Of a stretch of DNA of 64,000 nucleotides, positions 58,561 through 64,000 are shown one piece after another. The DNA is taken from NCBI GenBank assembly GCA_905116865.2, contig CAJHNH020001154.1, positions 186,001 through 250,000 of the forward strand, written 5' to 3'. The DNA comes from Candidula unifasciata. Its lineage: Eukaryota; Mollusca; Gastropoda; Stylommatophora; Geomitridae. How positions within the stretch are numbered: the first letter of the stretch is position 1; every line of letters begins with the position of its first letter. The translations under genes were made by a program, and so were the position numbers. Below the pieces are notes generated by a model. That model was not told the DNA's origin, did not search any database, and saw only the letters and a program-made list of their open reading frames with translations.

Positions 58561-59080
58561 TGTCTAAAACTCTAATTGCTGATTTTGAATCTGAGAATAT
58601 AACACCATCAGATGGACTTATGCCACGTCTGCTAACTGTTTCACTTTAATGCCTCTGTTTCCTGCTACACCTAAGCAGATCTTTCCAGAGATGAAGGGGT
58701 GGTCTTCCGTATTGGATTTAATGTTTTCTGTTACAATACCATATCCTGCATCTGTGCCGCTTCACCATATTACTCCATGTATGTGGTTCACTTGTAGAAA
58801 ATATGTTCCTGCAACCATATGCCCAAAATGTCTTTTTTAACATGCATAGAACTTGCTAAAGTACAAGTTTTTGATTCAGAATAGGAGACACTGGTGTCAG
58901 GAACCTACAGGCTAAGATATCATCATGTAGTTTTATAATGTTGAAACATTAGCCCAGTAGTTGTGTCCTTTACACATTGTTATTGCATCATGTTAATATT
59001 CAAATATTGTGTGCTGTGTACAGTTACCACTTGGCATTAGTTGTCTATTTTTGTCTAGTTGTCTAAAGTCTAAAGTGTTC
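58561..59080. other. TTC27 intron 7, unique sequence
   Basis: About 520 bases of single-copy sequence. No exon or element is recognised; a 63-codon frame here has no supporting splice or domain evidence. Confidence 0.45.
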
Positions 59081-59084
59081 CTAC

Positions 59085-62072
59085 TTCACTGTAGTTGTCT
59101 ATGTTAAATGTAGTGTTCCTAATTCACTGTAGTTGTCTATGTTAAATGTAGTGTTCCTACTTCACTGTAGTTGTCTATGTTAAATGTAGTGTTCCTACTT
59201 CACTGTAGTTGTCTATGTTAAATGTAGTGTTCCTACTTCACTGTAGTTGTCTATGTTAAATGTAGTGTTCCTACTTCACTGTAGTTGTCTATGTTAAATG
59301 TAGTGTTCCTACTTCATTGTAGTTGTCTATGTTAAATGTAGTGTTCCTACTTCACTGTAGTTGTCTATGTTAAATGTAGTGTTCCTACTTCACTGTAGTT
59401 GTCTATGTTAAATGTAGTGTTCCTACTTCACTGTAGTTGTCTATGTTAAATGTAGTGTTCCTACTTCACTGTAGTTGTCTATGTTAAATGTAGTGTTCCT
59501 ACTTCACTGTAGTTGTCTATGTTAAATGTAGTGTTCCTACTTCATTGTAGTTGTCTATGTTAAATGTAGTGTTCCTACTTCACTGTAGTTGTCTATGTTA
59601 AATGTAGTGTTCCTACTTCACTGTAGTTGTCTATGTTAAATGTAGTGTTCCTACTTCACTGTAGTTGTCTATGTTAAATGTAGTGTTCCTACTTCACTGT
59701 AGTTGTCTATGTTAAATGTAGTGTTCCTACTTCATTGTAGTTGTCTATGTTAAATGTAGTGTTCCTACTTCACTGTAGTTGTCTATGTTAAATGTAGTGT
59801 TCCTACTTCACTGTAGTTGTCTATGTTAAATGTAGTGTTCCTACTTCACTGTAGTTGTCTATGTTAAATGTAGTGTTCCTACTTCACTGTAGTTGTCTTT
59901 GTTAAATGTAGTGTTCCTACGTCACTGTAGTTGTCTATGTTAAATGTAGTGTTCCTACTTCATTGTAGTTGTCTTTGTTAAATGTAGTGTTCCTACTTCA
60001 CTGTAGTTGTCTATGTTAAATGTAGTGTTCCTACGTCACTGTAGTTGTCTATGTTAAATGTAGTGTTCCTACTTCACTGTAGTTGTCTATGTTAAATGTA
60101 GTGTTCCTACGTCACTGTAGTTGTCTATGTTAAATGTAGTGTTCCTACTTCATTGTAGTTGTCTTTGTTAAATGTAGTGTTCCTACTTCACTGTAGTTGT
60201 CTATGTTAAATGTAGTGTTCCTACTTCACTGTAGTTGTCTATGTTAAATGTAGTGTTCCTACTTCACTGTAGTTGTCTATGTTAAATGTAGTGTTCCTAC
60301 TTCACTGTAGTTGTCTATGTTAAATGTAGTGTTCCTACTTCACTGTAGTTGTCTATGTTAAATGTAGTGTTCCTACTTCATTGTAGTTGTCTTTGTTAAA
60401 TGTAGTGTTCCTACTTCACTGTAGTTGTCTATGTTAAATGTAGTGTTCCTACTTCACTGTAGTTGTCTATGTTAAATGTAGTGTTCCTACTTCACTGTAG
60501 TTGTCTATGTTAAATGTAGTGTTCCTACTTCATTGTAGTTGTCTTTGTTAAATGTAGTGTTCCTACTTCACTGTAGTTGTCTATGTTAAATGTAGTGTTC
60601 CTACTTCATTGTAGTTGTCTTTGTTAAATGTAGTGTTCCTACTTCACTGTAGTTGTCTATGTTAAATGTAGTGTTCCTACTTCACTGTAGTTGTCTATGT
60701 TAAATGTAGTGTTCCTACTTCACTGTAGTTGTCTATGTTAAATGTAGTGTTCCTACTTCATTGTAGTTGTCTTTGTTAAATGTAGTGTTCCTACTTCACT
60801 GTAGTTGTCTATGTTAAATGTAGTGTTCCTACTTCACTGTAGTTGTCTATGTTAAATGTAGTGTTCCTACTTCACTGTAGTTGTCTATGTTAAATGTAGT
60901 GTTCCTACTTCATTGTAGTTGTCTTTGTTAAATGTAGTGTTCCTACTTCACTGTAGTTGTCTATGTTAAATGTAGTGTTCCTACGTCACTGTAGTTGTCT
61001 ATGTTAAATGTAGTGTTCCTACATCATTGTAGTTGTCTATGTTAAATGTAGTGTTCCTACTTCACTGTAGTTGTCTATGTTAAATGTAGTGCTCCTACTT
61101 CATTGTAGTTGTCTTTGTTAAATGTAGTGTTCCTACTTCACTGTAGTTGTCTATGTTAAATGTAGTGTTCCTACTTCACTGTAGTTGTCTATGTTAAATG
61201 TAGTGCTCCTACTTCATTGTAGTTGTCTTTGTTAAATGTAGTGTTCCTACTTCACTGTAGTTGTCTATGTTAAATGTAGTGTTCCTACTTCACTGTAGTT
61301 GTCTATGTTAAATGTAGTGTTCCTACTTCATTGTAGTTGTCTTTGTTAAATGTAGTGTTCCTACTTCACTGTAGTTGTCTATGTTAAATGTAGTGTTCCT
61401 ACTTCACTGTAGTTGTCTATGTTAAATGTAGTGCTCCTACTTCATTGTAGTTGTCTATGTTAAATGTAGTGTTCCTACTTCACTGTAGTTGTCTATGTTA
61501 AATGTAGTGTTCCTACTTCACTATAGTTGTCTATGTTAAATGTAGTGCTCCTACTTCATTGTAGTTGTCTTTGTTAAATGTAGTGTTCCTACTTCACTGT
61601 AGTTGTCTATGTTAAATGTAGTGTTCCTACTTCACTGTAGTTGTCTATGTTAAATGTAGTGCTCCTACTTCATTGTAGTTGTCTTTGTTAAATGTAGTGT
61701 TCCTACTTCACTGTAGTTGTCTTTGTTAAATGTAGTGTTCCTACTTCACTGTAGTTGTCTATGTTAAATGTAGTGTTCCTACTTCACTGTAGTTGTCTTT
61801 GTTAAACGTAGTGTTCCTACTTCACTGTAGTTCTCTATGTTAAATGTAGTGTTCCTACTTCATTGTAGTTGTCTTTGTTAAATGTAGTGTTCCTACTTCA
61901 CTGTAGTTGTCTATGTTAAATGTAGTGTTCCTACTTCACTGTAGTTGTCTATGTTAAATGCAGTGTTCCTACTTCACTGTAGTTCTCTATGTTAAATGTA
62001 GTGTTCCTACTTCACTGTAGTTCTCTATGTTAAATGCAGTGTTCCTACCTCACTGTAGTTCTCTATGTTATG
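59085..62072. repeat. 38-bp minisatellite, 3.0 kb
   Basis: About 78 copies of a unit around CTATGTTAAATGTAGTGTTC plus CTACTTCACTGTAGTTGT. Variants include TTCATTG, CTTTGTT, GTGCTCC and ACGTCACTG, often in recurring combinations (CTTTGTT regularly follows TTCATTG). That points to spread of multi-unit blocks. It lies just before TTC27 exon 8. Confidence 0.97.
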
Positions 62073-62185
62073 TGATGTGTATGTAATACTACTACCTGAG
62101 GTCAGTATGTTCCTGCACATATTTGATGGATGTAGTCTCTGTATACAGGGCGGGCCCTAGTCTCTACATTTAACTGTTGTTTCAG

Positions 62186-62316
62186 GGGCCATGGGCAAGA
62201 GAACCCGGTTCCAGGAGTCTGACACAGCACAGCTGGTGCTCCAAGTGCTCAAGGAGAACACGGAGGAGCAGGAGAATGGGGAGCACATTGTTGTCAAGCC
62301 TGCCTGTTTACCCAAG
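62186..62316 (+). CDS. TTC27: TTC27 exon 8
   Basis: Acceptor ACTGTTGTTTCAG precedes GG-GCC-ATG-GGC: with the carried G it encodes GAMGKRTRFQESDTAQLVLQ, then VLKENTEEQENGEHI and VVKPACLPK. GA(L/M)GKRTRFQE is the most recognisable block of TTC27. The 3' end is placed at the weak donor CCCAAGGTCTTG (131 nt, phase 0); reading on would reach a stop at 62386-62388, so an exon end near here is needed. The next coding exon is not in the window. Confidence 0.88.
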
Positions 62317-62655
62317 GTCTTGATGTGTTTCTTTGATGTGGCTAGTATATATAGTCAATGTTTGAGAACAGCTGGTTTAGATACATAGGTTTATGTAGGA
62401 GAGATGGTAAAAAAAGGTAATGCCTCCTATTTTGTATCTGTAAATACTGTATTCGTATGCAGTTTGTAAATTTAGCCTGGTTCCTTGGAAACTGCTCTGC
62501 TCTATATAGGAATACCCGATCTGTTTCATCAACAGGGGGCACCACTGTAACGTTTTAAAAATGGCTACCATAATTTTAGGTTGAAAGAACATAAAGTCAC
62601 AGAGTTCCTCAATGCTGAAGGCAAGACCCCAAGTCACATCCATAAACATTTGAAG
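62317..62655. other. TTC27 intron 8, unique sequence
   Basis: About 340 bases without a recognised exon or element. Confidence 0.45.
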
Positions 62656-62659
62656 AATG

Positions 62660-63412
62660 TTCATTGAGATTCATCAGTGGATGTTAGCACTGTCCAACAG
62701 TGAGTACATCATTATGGTTCATTGAGATTCAACAGTGGATGTTGGCACTGTCCAACACTGGGTACATCATTATGATTCATTGATATTCAACAGTGGATGT
62801 TAGCACTGTCCAACAGTGAGTACATTGTTATGGTTCATTGAGATTCAACAGTGGATGTTAGCACTGTCCAACACTGGGTACATCATTATGGTTCATTGAG
62901 ATTCAACAGTGGATGTTAGCACTGTCCCAACAGTGAGTACATCATTATGATTGATTGAGATTCAACAGTGGATGTTAACACTGTCCAACACTGGGTACAT
63001 TGTTATGGTTCATTGAGATTAATCAGTGGATGTTGGCACTGTCCAACAGTGAGTACATCATTATGATTCATTGAGATTCAACAGTGGATGTTAGCACTGT
63101 CTAACAGTGAGTACATCATTATGATTGATTGAGATTCAACAGTGGATGTTGGCACTGTCCAACACTGGGTACATCGTTATGGTTCATTGAGATTCAACAG
63201 TGGATGTTGGCACTGTCCAACAGTGAATACATCATTATGATTGATTGAGATTCAACAGTGGATGTTGGCACTGTCCAACAGTGAGTACATCATTATGATT
63301 GATTGAGATTCAACAGTGGATGTTGGCACTGTCCAACAGTGAGTACATCATTATGATTGATTGAGATTCAACAGTGGATGTTAGCATTGTCCAACACTGG
63401 GTACATTGTTAT
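62660..63412. repeat. 58-bp minisatellite, 13 copies
   Basis: Copies contain TTCATTGAGATTCAACAGTG, GATGTTAGCACTGTCCAACA and GTGAGTACATCATTATG. Each has CAACA|GTGAGTA, a good donor-like motif, or the CTGGGTAC variant. The first copy lies about 340 bases after exon 8. Confidence 0.94.
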
Positions 63413-63655
63413 GATGAACCTTGATGAAGCTGGAGTAGGTCAGTCCTTACTGGCTGGATCAAAATTAGCTGGCCATTCATCTACCACAGTTACTAGTTAG
63501 TCTTTCCTTTTGAGCTCAAGGTGGCACATAGGGCAGAGGTCAGAGCTCTGTGTGTCTGGCGGTTCGTAGCCACCGGTTTTATGTCTTGTATGTTCATTAG
63601 GCCCGTGTCTGAGCCTTTCCTGACAATGGTTCTACACAGTCTGTCTTGGTCTTCC
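63413..63655. other. TTC27 intron 8, unique spacer
   Basis: About 240 single-copy bases. GGCACATAGGGCAGAGGTCAG and GGCGGTTCGTAGCCACC are not repeated elsewhere in the window; nothing is recognised. Confidence 0.4.
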
Positions 63656-63662
63656 CCGATTT

Positions 63663-64000
63663 CTTATCCCTTCCTGTGTCCATATAAGGGCTTGATGGGG
63701 AAGTCTTGACTTATCCCTTCCTGTGTCCATATAAGGGCTTGATGGGGAAGTCTTGACTTATCCCTTCCTGTGTCCATATAAGGGCTTGATGGGGAAGTCT
63801 TGACTTATCCCTTCCTGTGTCCATATAAGGGCTTGATGGGGAAGTCTTGACTTATCCCTTCCTGTGTCCATATAAGGGCTTGATGGGGAAGTCTTGACTT
63901 ATCCCTTCCTGTGTCCATATAAGGGCTTGATGGGGAAGTCTTGACTTATCCCTTCCTGTGTCCATATAAGGGCTTGATGGGGAAGTCTTGACTTATCCCT
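63663..64000. repeat. 47-bp minisatellite, cut by right window edge
   Basis: Seven identical copies of a unit around CTTATCCCTTCCTGTGTCCA plus TATAAGGGCTTGATGGGGAA. The absence of any difference between copies suggests very recent expansion. The array continues beyond the window. Confidence 0.97.

Noticed and set aside
62186..62388. TTC27 exon 8 extended to the in-frame stop at 62386-62388
   Set aside because: It would end the protein at about 330 residues, before the TPR domain, and lose similarity after CLPK. An exon end at the weak donor near 62316 fits the family better, though a short isoform cannot be excluded.

Overview
This is a window of animal nuclear DNA. Coding exons are short and bounded by GT-AG splice sites, introns run to more than 10 kb, and several families of non-LTR retrotransposon and SINE-like insertions are present. 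The retrotransposon types and the extreme minisatellite load would suit a mollusc such as a gastropod, but that is inference and the sequence does not fix the species. By rough addition of array spans, about 40 of the 64 kb is tandem repeat: some thirty mostly unrelated arrays with units of 21 to 95 bp.

Layout. 1-22.8 kb is the 3' part of an unrecognised plus-strand gene (gene A). It has a candidate 39-nt exon at 3344-3382, a coiled-coil plus membrane-segment exon at 15543-15853, a 62-nt exon at 21838-21899 and a terminal exon at 22594-22748 followed by AATAAA. Its introns are almost wholly minisatellite (44, 24, 33/34/36, 59/60, 25 and 28 bp units). 22.8-37.4 kb is intergenic. It holds a 35-bp array interrupted by a SINE-like insertion, a 95-bp array, a 5'-truncated LINE with a target-site duplication, a long and nearly open minus-strand retrotransposon with a restriction-like endonuclease (27.65-31.04 kb), a 44-bp array, two related 66/75-bp arrays and a degraded LINE with an RNase H region.

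37.45-64 kb is the 5' part of TTC27 on the plus strand. Eight coding exons (37455-37512, 39804-39999, 41852-41978, 43236-43370, 44953-45055, 47046-47085, 55608-55732, 62186-62316) join in perfect phase to 305 codons and follow the N-terminal third of animal TTC27 in order; the rest of the gene lies beyond the right edge. Its introns hold a nested foldback element, three LINE remnants and more than a dozen minisatellites, including 31-bp (6.65 kb) and 38-bp (3 kb) arrays.

The most interesting pattern is that several arrays are built from exon-intron junctions. The 5.6-kb 59/60-bp array upstream of gene A exon 2 repeats that exon's own 3' splice site and first 12 coding bases about 93 times. 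The 58-bp array after TTC27 exon 3 repeats that exon's 3' end and 5' splice site about seven times, and the acceptor of the same exon is also locally multiplied. Other arrays sit directly against exons. Two arrays carry higher-order duplications of about 2.3 kb that can be read from shared private variants. I found no CRISPR array, operon, rRNA or functional tRNA gene, and most long open frames in the window are by-products of repeat units whose length is a multiple of three.
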